Below are positions 54,581 through 63,670 of a stretch of 64,000 nucleotides of DNA, piece by piece (the first letter of the stretch is position 1; every line of letters begins with the position of its first letter). Below the pieces are notes generated by a model that did not search any database, was not told the DNA's origin, and saw nothing but the letters and a program-made list of their open reading frames with translations. Position numbers and translations under genes: made by a program. Source of the stretch: JAPXSY01 sp033812795. GTDB taxonomy: Bacteria; Verrucomicrobiota; Kiritimatiellia; RFP12; UBA1067. The stretch spans positions 39,110-103,109 of the forward strand of contig JAPXSY010000002.1 in NCBI GenBank assembly GCA_033812795.1. The letters are read 5' to 3'.

Positions 54581-55195
54581 TCAATCCGGAATGAACAGTA
54601 TCTGGCCCGCACGGATTGCGGACGGATTGGTGATCTTGTTGGCCTTCATGATCGACTCCATGCTCTTTCCGTATCCGCGGGCGATTTGGGAGAGGGTCTG
54701 CCCTCGTTCCACTTTGTGCTCATACCCGGAACCGCTTCGGGCAGGTGAAGCGGAGGCAGAGGGTGCCGCGCGTTCCGCGGCAGCACGGGCCGCCCGGATT
54801 TCCGCCTGCTGGCGTGAAGCGATCGTCTCAATACGTCCGGCCAGATCGTCGGTGATCTCTTTGCGCAACCCCTCGCGCTCGACGCGGACTCGCTGCAACT
54901 CCTGCCGCAGCGCGCCCATCTCCTCGCCGGAACGCTGCAGGGCCGCAAGCTGCCCTTCCAGCCGCGTCAGCCTCGCATCAAGCACTTCCTGATTGCGGCT
55001 GACCGCAGCCACCTGTTCCGCAAGCTGCCGGAACTCCAGATTCATCTGCTGCGTGCTCGTGGCGATCCGCGCCACCGTTGGATCCTGACGCGGCTGCGCC
55101 TCGAACATCGTCCCTTCAAACATCGGGGCCTGACATCCTGCCGCACATCCGAGTCCCGCTGCCAACAGCAGCAACACACGTTCTCTTCTTCGCAT
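54581..55195 (-). CDS. LysM-domain lipoprotein
   Basis: 204 aa from ATG 55195 (GGAGGAGGG). Lipobox GLGCAAGC, a coiled coil at about 45-125 (AVSRNQEVLDARLTRLEGQLAALQ), and a C-terminal LysM (HKVERGQTLSQIARGYGKSMESIMKANKITNPSAIRAGQILFIP). Probably tethers an envelope component to peptidoglycan. Similar in design to the next-but-one gene. Confidence 0.9.
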   Translation of the reverse strand: MRRRERVLLLLAAGLGCAAGCQAPMFEGTMFEAQPRQDPTVARIATSTQQMNLEFRQLAEQVAAVSRNQEVLDARLTRLEGQLAALQRSGEEMGALRQELQRVRVEREGLRKEITDDLAGRIETIASRQQAEIRAARAAAERAAPSASASPARSGSGYEHKVERGQTLSQIARGYGKSMESIMKANKITNPSAIRAGQILFIPD

Positions 55196-55215
55196 CCCTC
55201 CTCCTTTCCCGTCCG

Positions 55216-55545
55216 TCACAGGCAGGGCAAGAAATAAAACAACAGCCAGACCGCAGAAAGAAGCGCGAGGAACACGAGAAACGCGCGGCGGCGCGCCTCC
55301 CGGTCATCGTCCGCCGAAGTGCGGCGCAATTGCCGCAATCCGCCCGCCGCAATGTAATGGAACAGCCGGTTACGGCCGCGGCTCCTGAGGGCCGGACGCC
55401 GACGCTTACCGAAAAAAAAGCTGTTCCCCGCCGCATCCTCCCGCACATCCAGACGCCACGATGCGGGTGTCCGCCTGACATCCGCATCGACGAACACACT
55501 GTTCGGACCCTGCTTGAGCACACGTCTACCGGTGGCCGGTGGCAT
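55216..55545 (-). CDS. Small hypothetical protein with C-terminal membrane anchor
   Basis: 109 aa from ATG 55545, 19 bp after the TPR/LysM gene. Basic soluble part (WRLDVREDAAGNSFFFGKRRRPALRS) and one C-terminal transmembrane helix (AFLVFLALLSAVWLLFYFLP), a tail-anchored layout. The upstream part of the longer frame is not protein-like. No family recognised. Confidence 0.6.
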   Translation of the reverse strand: MPPATGRRVLKQGPNSVFVDADVRRTPASWRLDVREDAAGNSFFFGKRRRPALRSRGRNRLFHYIAAGGLRQLRRTSADDDREARRRAFLVFLALLSAVWLLFYFLPCL

Positions 55546-55564
55546 ACCTTCCCATCCCCCTCTC

Positions 55565-56725
55565 TCAAGGCACTTCGATAATCTGTCCCGCCCGGATGCG
55601 TCCGTCCGCATCAATCCGTCCGCGGTTCGCGTCACGAATCCGTTTCCACTGGGTCGAGTCCCCGTAAAACCTCTCCGCAACCCGGAAAAGCGTATCCCCG
55701 GGCTGCACCACATAGGTCCGGTGCGCCCCCGCTTTCCGGGTTCTTTTCTCCTTGCGGCCGTCCTGCCCGAACAGCGAGAGCGCGGACAGCGCATCCTTGT
55801 CCGGCGTCACGTCGATCGGCGGCGGCGGCGCGACCGTTTGGGCGGCGGGCGCCGAATCGCCCGATCCGCTGGCAAGCCGCGACTGCTCTTTGCGGGCGGC
55901 GGGCACCGAATCGTCCGATCCGCCGGTAAGCCGCGACTGCACTTTCCGGAGGACCGATTCGGTTGTCGGCGCGTCCACCACCGGCTTGCGGATCGGCTGC
56001 GGCTTCTCCGACTGCGCGGCCAGTTCCGCCGCCTCCTCGCGCAGCGCGCGCAACGTGCGGGCATCGGTGGTCCGCTTCGATTCCCTCGTGTCCGCCGCAT
56101 CACGAGCCGCTTGGGCCGCCTGCCCTGCGGCCGCTTCCGGCGCGGCCACCTCCTCCACACGCATCTTGCGCAACAAGTCACGCAACCGCTCGTTCTCCGC
56201 CTGCAAGCGCGTCCGTTCCTGCTCTGCCGCGGTCTTGGACTCAACGAGCATGGATTTCTCACCCTCCAGCGTGGTGATGAGCCTGTTGAGGCGGTCATTC
56301 TCCTTGAGCAGGTGCGCCTGCGAGATCCCCTGCACCGAATCCCCGACTTTCCGCAGGATTTGGGGGGCCAGCAATTGTTCGGCAATGCGGATCCGGTCTT
56401 GGGCCAGCGTGCTCTTTTCGGCTTCCGGCCTCAGATAGAGATATTGATTATAGTGGTAGATCGCCCCCACATAATCCTCGGCATGATCATGAAGCAGCGT
56501 GGCCAACTGGAAGTGAGCCGAGAAGGAACGGGGCTCTTCGATCAACACCCGGTTGTAAAGCCGGATCGCCTCCTTCAGATCGCCCGACTGCTCGGCGGCG
56601 AAGGCCTTTCGATAGAGAGGCGACCCGCGTTCCGCACTCTCGGCCTCCTGCACGCCAGACTTGCCGCACCCCGCCCCTGAAAGGAGCAGGAGCGACCCCC
56701 ATACGATAATCCCGTATCGAACCAT
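55565..56725 (-). CDS. TPR and LysM lipoprotein
   Basis: 386 aa. Lipobox LLLLSGAGCGKS; TPR-like pair (AFAAEQSGDLKEAIRLYNRVLIEEPRSFSAHFQLATLLHD) near 40-90; long coiled coil near 135-200 (RLQAENERLRDLLRKMRVEE); Ala/Arg-rich linker with an imperfect 16-residue duplication (LTGGSDDSVPAARKEQSRL/LASGSGDSAPAA); LysM at the C-terminus (YVVQPGDTLFRVAERFYGDS...AGQIIEVP). Cell-wall-binding envelope organiser is the likely role. Confidence 0.9.
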   Translation of the reverse strand: MVRYGIIVWGSLLLLSGAGCGKSGVQEAESAERGSPLYRKAFAAEQSGDLKEAIRLYNRVLIEEPRSFSAHFQLATLLHDHAEDYVGAIYHYNQYLYLRPEAEKSTLAQDRIRIAEQLLAPQILRKVGDSVQGISQAHLLKENDRLNRLITTLEGEKSMLVESKTAAEQERTRLQAENERLRDLLRKMRVEEVAAPEAAAGQAAQAARDAADTRESKRTTDARTLRALREEAAELAAQSEKPQPIRKPVVDAPTTESVLRKVQSRLTGGSDDSVPAARKEQSRLASGSGDSAPAAQTVAPPPPIDVTPDKDALSALSLFGQDGRKEKRTRKAGAHRTYVVQPGDTLFRVAERFYGDSTQWKRIRDANRGRIDADGRIRAGQIIEVP

Positions 56726-56879
56726 TACAAAAGCCCTTCCGGAAAGAGATGCGACCCCGCATTTTTGATTTGGTTTCTGCGTCAGACCGACATATCATGT
56801 CTGCACTTTGGTTTTTAGGCCGCCGCGCCTCAAACACAGAATGCATGCGTGATCGTTTATTGTACTGATCTCCTGAAAA

Positions 56880-58694
56880 ATGACCACTGAAAACACGAAA
56901 AAACTTTGGGATTCGGCCCGCGCCGTTCTGGGCGGGAATGGTTGTCTGAGCGTTATCATGCCGGTTTACGGCCTGGAAAAAATCATCGGGCAGAACATTC
57001 AGGCTGTCTGCGATCTGCTGCGCGACGAGATTCCGTTTGAGGTGCTCCCGGTGGATGACGGCAGCCGGGACGGCACGGCCGAGTCCATCCGGCAGGCGGC
57101 GAGCCGGGATCCGGAGCATGTGCGCCCCGTCTTCGTCCAAGTCAATGCGGGCAAGGGCAACGCCCTCAAATGCGGGTTCGCCTCTTCCCGCGGCTCGCAC
57201 ATCCTGCTGCTGGACGGCGATCTGGATTTATCGCCCGCGCGGATCACCACGTTCTTTGAGGTCATGGCGCATAACCGCGCGGACATCGTGATCGGCTCCA
57301 AGCGTCATCCCGAATCCGTGATCGACTACCCTTGGCACCGACGCCTCGCCAGCGTGATCTATTACACGCTGGTGCGCCTGCTGGTGGGACTGCCGGTCAC
57401 GGATACGCAGACCGGCATGAAACTCTTCCGCCGTGAGGCCCTCGGCTGGGCTTTCGACCGTATGCTGGTGAAGGCGTTCGCCTTTGACTTGGAGATTCTC
57501 TCGATCGCCCATGCCCGCGGGTTCAAGGTGGCTGAAGCGCCGATCGAAATGCATTTCGGCAACAAAGTGGGGTGTCTCTCTTGGTCCAACGTCCGGCAGG
57601 TGATGAACGACACGCTCGCGATTTTCTACCGCCTGCGAATCCTGCGGTATTACGGCAGTGTCGAGGTGGCGCCGCCCGCCTCCCGTCCCATGACGGTCTC
57701 CGTGGTCATCGCCTGTCCAGGCCCAAGCCCGTATCTCACGGAGTGCCTCGAAGCGCTGGCGTTGCAGACCCACCGCGCGTTCGAAGTGCTCGTACTCCCC
57801 GATGAGCCGCTTACGTTGCCAGAGTACCCCTTCACGCTGCACGTGCTGCCCACCGGCAAGACGCGGCCCGCAGAAAAGCGCAATACCGGCCTGTGGCGGG
57901 CGCAGGGTGAAATCGTGGCGTTCCTTGATGACGATGCCTACCCCGTCCCCGCCTGGCTGGAGCATGCCGTCAAATACTTCACGCTACCGGATGTCGGCGG
58001 TGTGGGCGGACCTGGCGTCACACCACCCCACGACCCATTCCTGGCCCAAGCGAGTGGACGTGTCTACGCCAACCGCCTGGTCTCCGGAAACTACCGTTAC
58101 CGCTATCTCGGGGACCGTGTGCGGCCGCGGATCGACGACTTCCCCAGTTGCAACCTCTTCGTCCGCACGGAGGTGCTCAAGGCCATCGGCGGTTACCGCA
58201 CCGATTTCTGGCCCGGGGAGGACACGCTCTTGTGCGCCGACGTCGTGTTCGGACAGGGGAAACGGATCGTGTACGACCCGTGGGTTCAGGTGTTCCACCA
58301 CCGTCGTCCGCTCTTCGGACCCCACCTGCGGCAAATCGGACGCTACGCGCTGCACCGCGGCCATTTTGCCAAGCGTTTCCCCAACACCTCGCTGCGCCTA
58401 AGCTATTTGCTGCCCTCGCTGTTCGTCGCCGGCGTGATCGCGGGTGCGATCCTGTCCGTGTTTTACCCCCCGCTGCGTATCCCGTACATCGCGGTCCTGG
58501 CCACCTACGCGGCACTGACCCTGCTGTCGAGTCTGACCCTGCATCCGGGACTCTGGTTTGTCACCTGGCTCGGCGTGATGGGCACACATCTGGTTTACGG
58601 CGTGCGCTTCGCCCAAGGACTGCTGACCCGCCGGATGCCCTGCGAAGCCGGAGCCTTCGACCACCCGTCTGAAAAACCAAGCGGGGCGACATGA
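56880..58694 (+). CDS. Double GT2 glycosyltransferase with membrane tail
   Basis: 604 aa. Two family-2 domains in series. First (about 20-255): SVIMPVYGLEK, VDDGSRDGTAESI, LLLDGDLDLSPA (DxD-like), DTQTGMKLFRREAL, as in polyprenyl-phosphate sugar transferases. Second (about 270-500): SVVIACPGPSPYLTECLEALALQ, PAEKRNTGLWRAQGEIVAFLDDDAYP (DDD metal site), FPSCNLFVRTEVLKAIGGYRTDFWPGEDTLL. C-terminal helices near 510-580. Both metal sites are kept, so it may add two sugars or charge a lipid and then transfer. Divergent from the TPR/LysM gene. Confidence 0.9.
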   Translation: MTTENTKKLWDSARAVLGGNGCLSVIMPVYGLEKIIGQNIQAVCDLLRDEIPFEVLPVDDGSRDGTAESIRQAASRDPEHVRPVFVQVNAGKGNALKCGFASSRGSHILLLDGDLDLSPARITTFFEVMAHNRADIVIGSKRHPESVIDYPWHRRLASVIYYTLVRLLVGLPVTDTQTGMKLFRREALGWAFDRMLVKAFAFDLEILSIAHARGFKVAEAPIEMHFGNKVGCLSWSNVRQVMNDTLAIFYRLRILRYYGSVEVAPPASRPMTVSVVIACPGPSPYLTECLEALALQTHRAFEVLVLPDEPLTLPEYPFTLHVLPTGKTRPAEKRNTGLWRAQGEIVAFLDDDAYPVPAWLEHAVKYFTLPDVGGVGGPGVTPPHDPFLAQASGRVYANRLVSGNYRYRYLGDRVRPRIDDFPSCNLFVRTEVLKAIGGYRTDFWPGEDTLLCADVVFGQGKRIVYDPWVQVFHHRRPLFGPHLRQIGRYALHRGHFAKRFPNTSLRLSYLLPSLFVAGVIAGAILSVFYPPLRIPYIAVLATYAALTLLSSLTLHPGLWFVTWLGVMGTHLVYGVRFAQGLLTRRMPCEAGAFDHPSEKPSGAT

Positions 58695-59923
58695 TTTTGC
58701 CACGGAAAAAACGACGCAACACGCGGCAACGGATCCCGCAGGTCGCGCTGTTGCTGGAATCGTCGCATGAGATCTCGCGCGGCATGTTGCGCGGCATTCT
58801 CGAATACGTTCATCTCTACGGCCCTTGGGCTCTGCATCTGAACTCCGGAGGCGCCAATGACCAGAAGTTGCCGGATCGCGCGGCCTGGCGCGGCTCGGGC
58901 ATCATCGCGCGCATCCCCAATCCCCACGTGGCCGCTGATATCGTCGCGGCACGCCTCCCCACCGTGTTGATCGATCCGGTCGATGCGTACCTCAACCCCC
59001 GCCACCCGCTCGCGCGCTGCTGCCGCGTGAGCTGCGATTCCGCCGCCGTGGCCCGGTGTGCCGCGGACTACTATCTGGCCAACGGGTTCACGCGGTTCGC
59101 CTTTGTGGGCGAACCCTCTGGTCTCAACTGGTCCCTGTGGCGTCAGAAGGCGTTCGTGAACCGTATCGCGGAGGCCGGATTCGCTTGCGACGTCTATCCG
59201 CCCCCCTCGGAGGAGGAACGTGCCACATGGGAACTGGACCGCAAACGCATGTGCCGCTGGCTGGCCAAACTACCCAAACCTTTGGCCGTGTTCGCCGCCA
59301 ATGACGCGCGCGGCAGGCAGGTGCTCAATGCCTGTCTGGCCGCCGATCTTCCGGTGCCGTACGAAGTGGCCGTGCTGGGCGTCAACAACGACGTCATGAT
59401 CTGCGAAACCAGTCTGCCGCCGCTCTCCAGCGTGGCGGTGGATATGGAACGGGCCGGATTCGCCGCCGCTGAACTGCTGGACCAACTCATGCGCAAAACC
59501 CTGAGGAAACAGCGTTGCGTAACGTTCGCGCCGCAGAAGGTGGTGGCGCGCGCCTCCACCCGGCGCTTGCAGGTGAATGACCGCCTCGTGATCCGCGCCC
59601 TTGAGTTCATCCGCATCAACGCGGGACTGAATGTCCGCGTGTCGGATGTCGCGGACCACGTGGGTGTCACGCAGCGTTGGGTCGAGAAGCGTTTCGCCCA
59701 GACGCTGAACCGTTCGGTGATGGATGAGATTCAGCGCGTGCGCATGGAAACCGTCCGCTCGCTCGTGACCAAGAGCACCCTGACCTTTTCCGCGATCGCG
59801 CAGCGTTGCGGGTTCACGAACGCCAACCATCTCGGCGTACTCTTCCGCCACACGTTCGGCACCACCATGAGTGATTACCGCCATCAGCATGCGCCGCCGA
59901 CGCTCACCGCGCGACCGCGCTGA
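58691..59923 (+). CDS. XylR-like AraC-family transcriptional regulator
   Basis: 410 aa. N-terminal LacI/periplasmic-binding-protein-like sensor (RQRIPQVALLLESSHEISRGMLRGILEYVH; YLANGFTRFAFVGEP; VLGVNNDVMICETSLPPLSSVAVDMERAGFAAAELLD) and a C-terminal AraC HTH pair (VSDVADHVGVTQRWVEKRFAQ; FSAIAQRCGFTNANHLGVLFRHTFGTTMSDYR). XylR-type sugar sensors of this build are abundant in PVC genomes. Overlaps the GT gene by ATGA, an unusual partner for a sugar regulator. Confidence 0.92.
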   Translation: MILPRKKRRNTRQRIPQVALLLESSHEISRGMLRGILEYVHLYGPWALHLNSGGANDQKLPDRAAWRGSGIIARIPNPHVAADIVAARLPTVLIDPVDAYLNPRHPLARCCRVSCDSAAVARCAADYYLANGFTRFAFVGEPSGLNWSLWRQKAFVNRIAEAGFACDVYPPPSEEERATWELDRKRMCRWLAKLPKPLAVFAANDARGRQVLNACLAADLPVPYEVAVLGVNNDVMICETSLPPLSSVAVDMERAGFAAAELLDQLMRKTLRKQRCVTFAPQKVVARASTRRLQVNDRLVIRALEFIRINAGLNVRVSDVADHVGVTQRWVEKRFAQTLNRSVMDEIQRVRMETVRSLVTKSTLTFSAIAQRCGFTNANHLGVLFRHTFGTTMSDYRHQHAPPTLTARPR

Positions 59924-60011
59924 CGCGGGTCGTGTTCTCTGGCTTCGGGTTTGGGGGTTCAGTAACCGCACCCGTTTTCGGGCAGGGACACCTCCCCGAG
60001 ATGTCCGCAAG

Positions 60012-61928
60012 TCAGGGCTTCAGCGCCCGCTTGGCCGTGCCGTACGCATCCCAACCGTCCGGCGCGAAATACAACTCGAGGAAGCGGCCGATGAGCTGAC
60101 TTCCGCGGGCGTTGGCGTGGACCGCATCTGACTTGAAGGCGCCGAGGGGTTGTTTGGAAGCGGTGAGGTGGCGCATCCACGGTTGCGTGATATTCACGTA
60201 TTCGACGCGTTCCTCGCCGGCCATCTTGAACAGACGGTCCCGATATCCGGTTCCCGCCGGGTCCGGATCTGCCGCGTTCTTCGGATCATACGGATCCAGA
60301 TCCTTGGCCCACGGCCCGCCGTAGACGTCGGTCATGACCACCACCTCCACCTCCGGCAAGGCCGCGCGCGTCTGGCGGATCACCGAGCGGATCGCCTCCA
60401 CATCCCCCTTCTGGCTGATGCCGCCGATGACCAGCAGATCCGGCTTGTGGCGCAGCACGTAGTTCTGCAAGTGTTCCGGCTCTTGATAGTACCAGCAGCC
60501 CGTGCTGCCGCGTACCGACACGATCTTCTCGATCCGGCTGCCGGGATACGCGCGTTCGATCAGCCGCTCGAAGTGCGAACTCTGGATGTTGTTGATGATG
60601 CTGTCGCCCAGCATGACCATGCGCACCGTACCACCCGAGCGTAATCGCTCCATGGTCTTGGGGATCCGGCTCCAGCGTCCCGGCGGCGGCCTGTAGGCGA
60701 TCGGCTCCAACTGAAGAAAAAGCGTGTCCGCCAACGCGACCGGCGAAAGGGAGCCCATGGGGCTCGCGTCCCGCCCGTTGACGGTGAGCCAGCCGATCCG
60801 CGCAACCCGGCCTGTGCTGCCGGACGGCACGGCTTCCGCCACCCGTATCCGCACGGCATGCCGCGTATCCGGAAGCTCGTCCGCGAACATGCGGTGGAAA
60901 AGATGATACGCGTTGTCGCGGGCCTGCGGGTCGAACACGGCGAGCCGCTGCCACGGACCATCATCGATCGCGACCTCCAGATCGCCTGAATCCGGACCGG
61001 TCACACCGTACAACCCGGCCGCCGTGCCGGTGAAGTACAGGGTCATCACCGGCCCCGGCTTCTCGCAAACCGCCACATGGAAAATCGCGTCCACGGGGCT
61101 CCATTGCCAACCCAACCACCCTGCGGGATCCAGATCGCCCCGTTCGTAATTGACCAGCGTGGCCCGATTCCACAATGCCGGCGTCAACGGTGACGGACAG
61201 GCGTGCCGGACCGGTTGCGCTTGAGCGGGTTGCGCCGCGCACCAGGAAAAGAGCGCGCCGAGTTCGTCGCGCAACAGCGCATCCCACTCTTCCTGCGCAC
61301 CCTTCCATTCCGGTTTACGCGCCGCCGCTTTCGCGAGATTCACACTCGGAATCCCGTAATGCTCCGCGATCTCCTCATACCAGCGGATCACGTCCGGCGT
61401 CCGGCCCGCCCGATACGCCGCCACAAAAGATGCCTCCGGCTGATGGAGCATCAACATATCCCGGGCCGGGTTCCGCTGCCGGGTCCGGTGAACCAGTCCC
61501 TCCAGAGCCGCGCGGACCTGACGCTCCGTCTGTCCGATATCCTGATCCGAGAGATCGATCAACGTTAACGCGACATTCGGCCAGCTCGTTTCCGGAGACA
61601 CAGAAGGACCGTCGGACATAGCCCGGAACGTTTCAATGACCGAGGAGCAATTGTCGGGATAGGCGCGGCCCCATGAGATGAAGGGGAAGACACCTTTCGC
61701 ACCCGGAAACGCCCGGACCACCAGCGGCGGCACGCGATTCCTGACTTGTCCCCGCGGCGTTTGGGTCGTGCACCCGGCATAGAATACGCATCCGTTCTGC
61801 GTTTTGGCGCGCCAGATGCGGCTCGCGTTCGGCAATCCCTGACGCGTGACGCACACCGGATCTTCGGCACCGCATACCGCCAGAGCCACGAGCCCGCACA
61901 TCCTGATTATCATCCTTTTTTTCCGCAT
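60012..61928 (-). CDS. Exported tandem SGNH hydrolase with degenerate first domain
   Basis: 638 aa from ATG 61928 (AGGAGG seven bases upstream), signal peptide MIIRMCGLVALAVCGA. The first SGNH-like domain (about 45-215) has AGCTTQT where GGSITQG-type sequences carry the catalytic Ser (Cys53) and LSDQD in place of the AxND block. A beta-rich middle (about 240-410) is followed by a second SGNH domain with MLGDSIINN (Ser443), IGGISQKGD and the His block SDAVHANARGSQ near 605, which looks active. Likely carbohydrate esterase. Confidence 0.85.
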   Translation of the reverse strand: MRKKRMIIRMCGLVALAVCGAEDPVCVTRQGLPNASRIWRAKTQNGCVFYAGCTTQTPRGQVRNRVPPLVVRAFPGAKGVFPFISWGRAYPDNCSSVIETFRAMSDGPSVSPETSWPNVALTLIDLSDQDIGQTERQVRAALEGLVHRTRQRNPARDMLMLHQPEASFVAAYRAGRTPDVIRWYEEIAEHYGIPSVNLAKAAARKPEWKGAQEEWDALLRDELGALFSWCAAQPAQAQPVRHACPSPLTPALWNRATLVNYERGDLDPAGWLGWQWSPVDAIFHVAVCEKPGPVMTLYFTGTAAGLYGVTGPDSGDLEVAIDDGPWQRLAVFDPQARDNAYHLFHRMFADELPDTRHAVRIRVAEAVPSGSTGRVARIGWLTVNGRDASPMGSLSPVALADTLFLQLEPIAYRPPPGRWSRIPKTMERLRSGGTVRMVMLGDSIINNIQSSHFERLIERAYPGSRIEKIVSVRGSTGCWYYQEPEHLQNYVLRHKPDLLVIGGISQKGDVEAIRSVIRQTRAALPEVEVVVMTDVYGGPWAKDLDPYDPKNAADPDPAGTGYRDRLFKMAGEERVEYVNITQPWMRHLTASKQPLGAFKSDAVHANARGSQLIGRFLELYFAPDGWDAYGTAKRALKP

Positions 61929-62151
61929 TGTTTGCCTCCTTTTGCTCTCGTCCACCCGATCTGGTTTCCGGTTGTGTAGCATGGCCTCCGGCGCGTCGCC
62001 TGTCAATCCCGGAATCCGGTCTGCAGGACGCCTTTTGAACGCGCGGTTTTCGTGTTGACCCCGCATGCGACTTCACTTACCCTTAAACGACTTTTCCGGG
62101 ACCGGAAGGTCACGTTGTTTTCCTTCGCGACGTATTGGATTTCTTTTTCCC

Positions 62152-63657
62152 ATGAATGAACCCTCTCTCACGCTTCTGGCCATCGCGGATCTGCATTTCA
62201 CCGGACTGGCGCGTCAAACCGCCCAACCGCCGCAACTGCGCGGCGAGTTGGCGCAGGTGTTGCTGAGAAAAGTGTTCGCACGTTTGACACACATGGGGGT
62301 CAAGCCGGACCTCACCGTGCTGCTCGGTGATTTGACGGAAGACGGCACAGATCCTCAAGCGAAGCTGGACCTGATCTCGCTGAATGGCGAACTGACGCGC
62401 AGCGGCATCCCGGTTCTGGCACTGCCGGGCAATCACGACATCGCGCCGGCCGCCTTTCACCGCCTGCTCGGTTGTGAGCCCGGCCTCCATCTGTTCGGTG
62501 GATACGGCTTGGTGCTTTTTGATGACGTGTACGGTGAGGACCGCACCTGTGCGCGGACGGAAGACGCGCTCGCGATGCTCCGGCAGATCGCCGCCGACCA
62601 TCCGGATCTGCCGCTGATCGCGTTGCAGCATCCGCCGATCTATCCGGCGATCGATTCACACTATCCGTACCGTCCCACCAACGCCGCCGAAATCCTCGAC
62701 ACGTTTGAGAAGTCGAAGGTGGTCCTCTCTTTGAGCGGTCATTACCACAAAGGCCAAAAGGCCCGCATGCATGAGGGTGTGCTCTACCATACCGTGCCCT
62801 CTCTCTCGGAAGCGCCGTTCCGGTTCAGCCTGATCCGCCTGACCGGCCACCGCGTGGAAATCGAGGAAATCCAACTCGCGATGGGCTTGCCCAACCTTAT
62901 CGATGTCCATTGTCACACGGAGTACGCCTATTGCGGCACGACGGTCAACACCGCGTCCTGCATTGCCCTCTCGCAGGCGTTGGGCGTGACGGGGCTCTGC
63001 ATCACGGAGCACGCCTTCCAACTCTATTTCGACAAAAAAGAGGCGATGGGGTTCGCGTGGCAACGCAACCCGGAGATGGCTGAAGCGGTTTGGGCGACAC
63101 CGGAGCGCAAGCGCATGGCCGCATACAAACGGTTCGCGCAGACCCTGCGTTCGCCCTTCGTGAAGGTCGGCCTCGAAGTGGACCTCTATGACCACGGCAA
63201 GTTGCTGCTCGCCCCGGAGGATGCCGAAAGCGAATGGGACCTGCTGGTCGGCGCGATTCACCTCATCGAAGATTATGTCCCCGGACGGACCAGCCAGAAA
63301 GAGGCCGAGCGTCTCTTCCTGCGCGACGTGGAACTTCTGACCGGACACCCGATCCAAGTGCTGGCGCACCCTTTCCGTTTCTTTTCACGCAACCGTCTGG
63401 CATGCCCCACGCACCTGTATGCGGCGGTGGCTGATCTGCTGGCCGACACCGGCGTGGCGGCGGAGGTGAACTTCCACACGCATCAACCGGACCCGGATTT
63501 CCTGCGCATCTGCGTCGAAAAAGGTGTGCGGCTGGCGCTGGCGTCCGACACGCACGATCTGGCCGAGGCGGGCGAGTTCTGGCCGCATGTGCAGGTGCTG
63601 AAACAGGCGGGCGTGACCCCGAGGAGCTTTCCCGAAACGCTCTTCCGTTTCACGTGA
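62152..63657 (+). CDS. Metallophosphatase-PHP fusion protein
   Basis: 501 aa from ATG 62152 (the longer frame to 62065 lies in the promoter region). Residues 1-245: calcineurin-like phosphoesterase with all five blocks (IADLHF, GDLTEDG, GNHD, LQHPP, SGHYHKG). Residues about 255-501: PHP domain with DVHCHTEY, ITEHAF, VGLEVDLY, GAIHLIE, VLAHPFRFF and ASDTHD, a complete trinuclear metal set as in histidinol phosphatases. Two phosphoesterase sites on one chain; substrate unknown. Divergent from the SGNH gene. Confidence 0.87.
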   Translation: MNEPSLTLLAIADLHFTGLARQTAQPPQLRGELAQVLLRKVFARLTHMGVKPDLTVLLGDLTEDGTDPQAKLDLISLNGELTRSGIPVLALPGNHDIAPAAFHRLLGCEPGLHLFGGYGLVLFDDVYGEDRTCARTEDALAMLRQIAADHPDLPLIALQHPPIYPAIDSHYPYRPTNAAEILDTFEKSKVVLSLSGHYHKGQKARMHEGVLYHTVPSLSEAPFRFSLIRLTGHRVEIEEIQLAMGLPNLIDVHCHTEYAYCGTTVNTASCIALSQALGVTGLCITEHAFQLYFDKKEAMGFAWQRNPEMAEAVWATPERKRMAAYKRFAQTLRSPFVKVGLEVDLYDHGKLLLAPEDAESEWDLLVGAIHLIEDYVPGRTSQKEAERLFLRDVELLTGHPIQVLAHPFRFFSRNRLACPTHLYAAVADLLADTGVAAEVNFHTHQPDPDFLRICVEKGVRLALASDTHDLAEAGEFWPHVQVLKQAGVTPRSFPETLFRFT

Positions 63658-63670
63658 CACGCGGGGCTTA

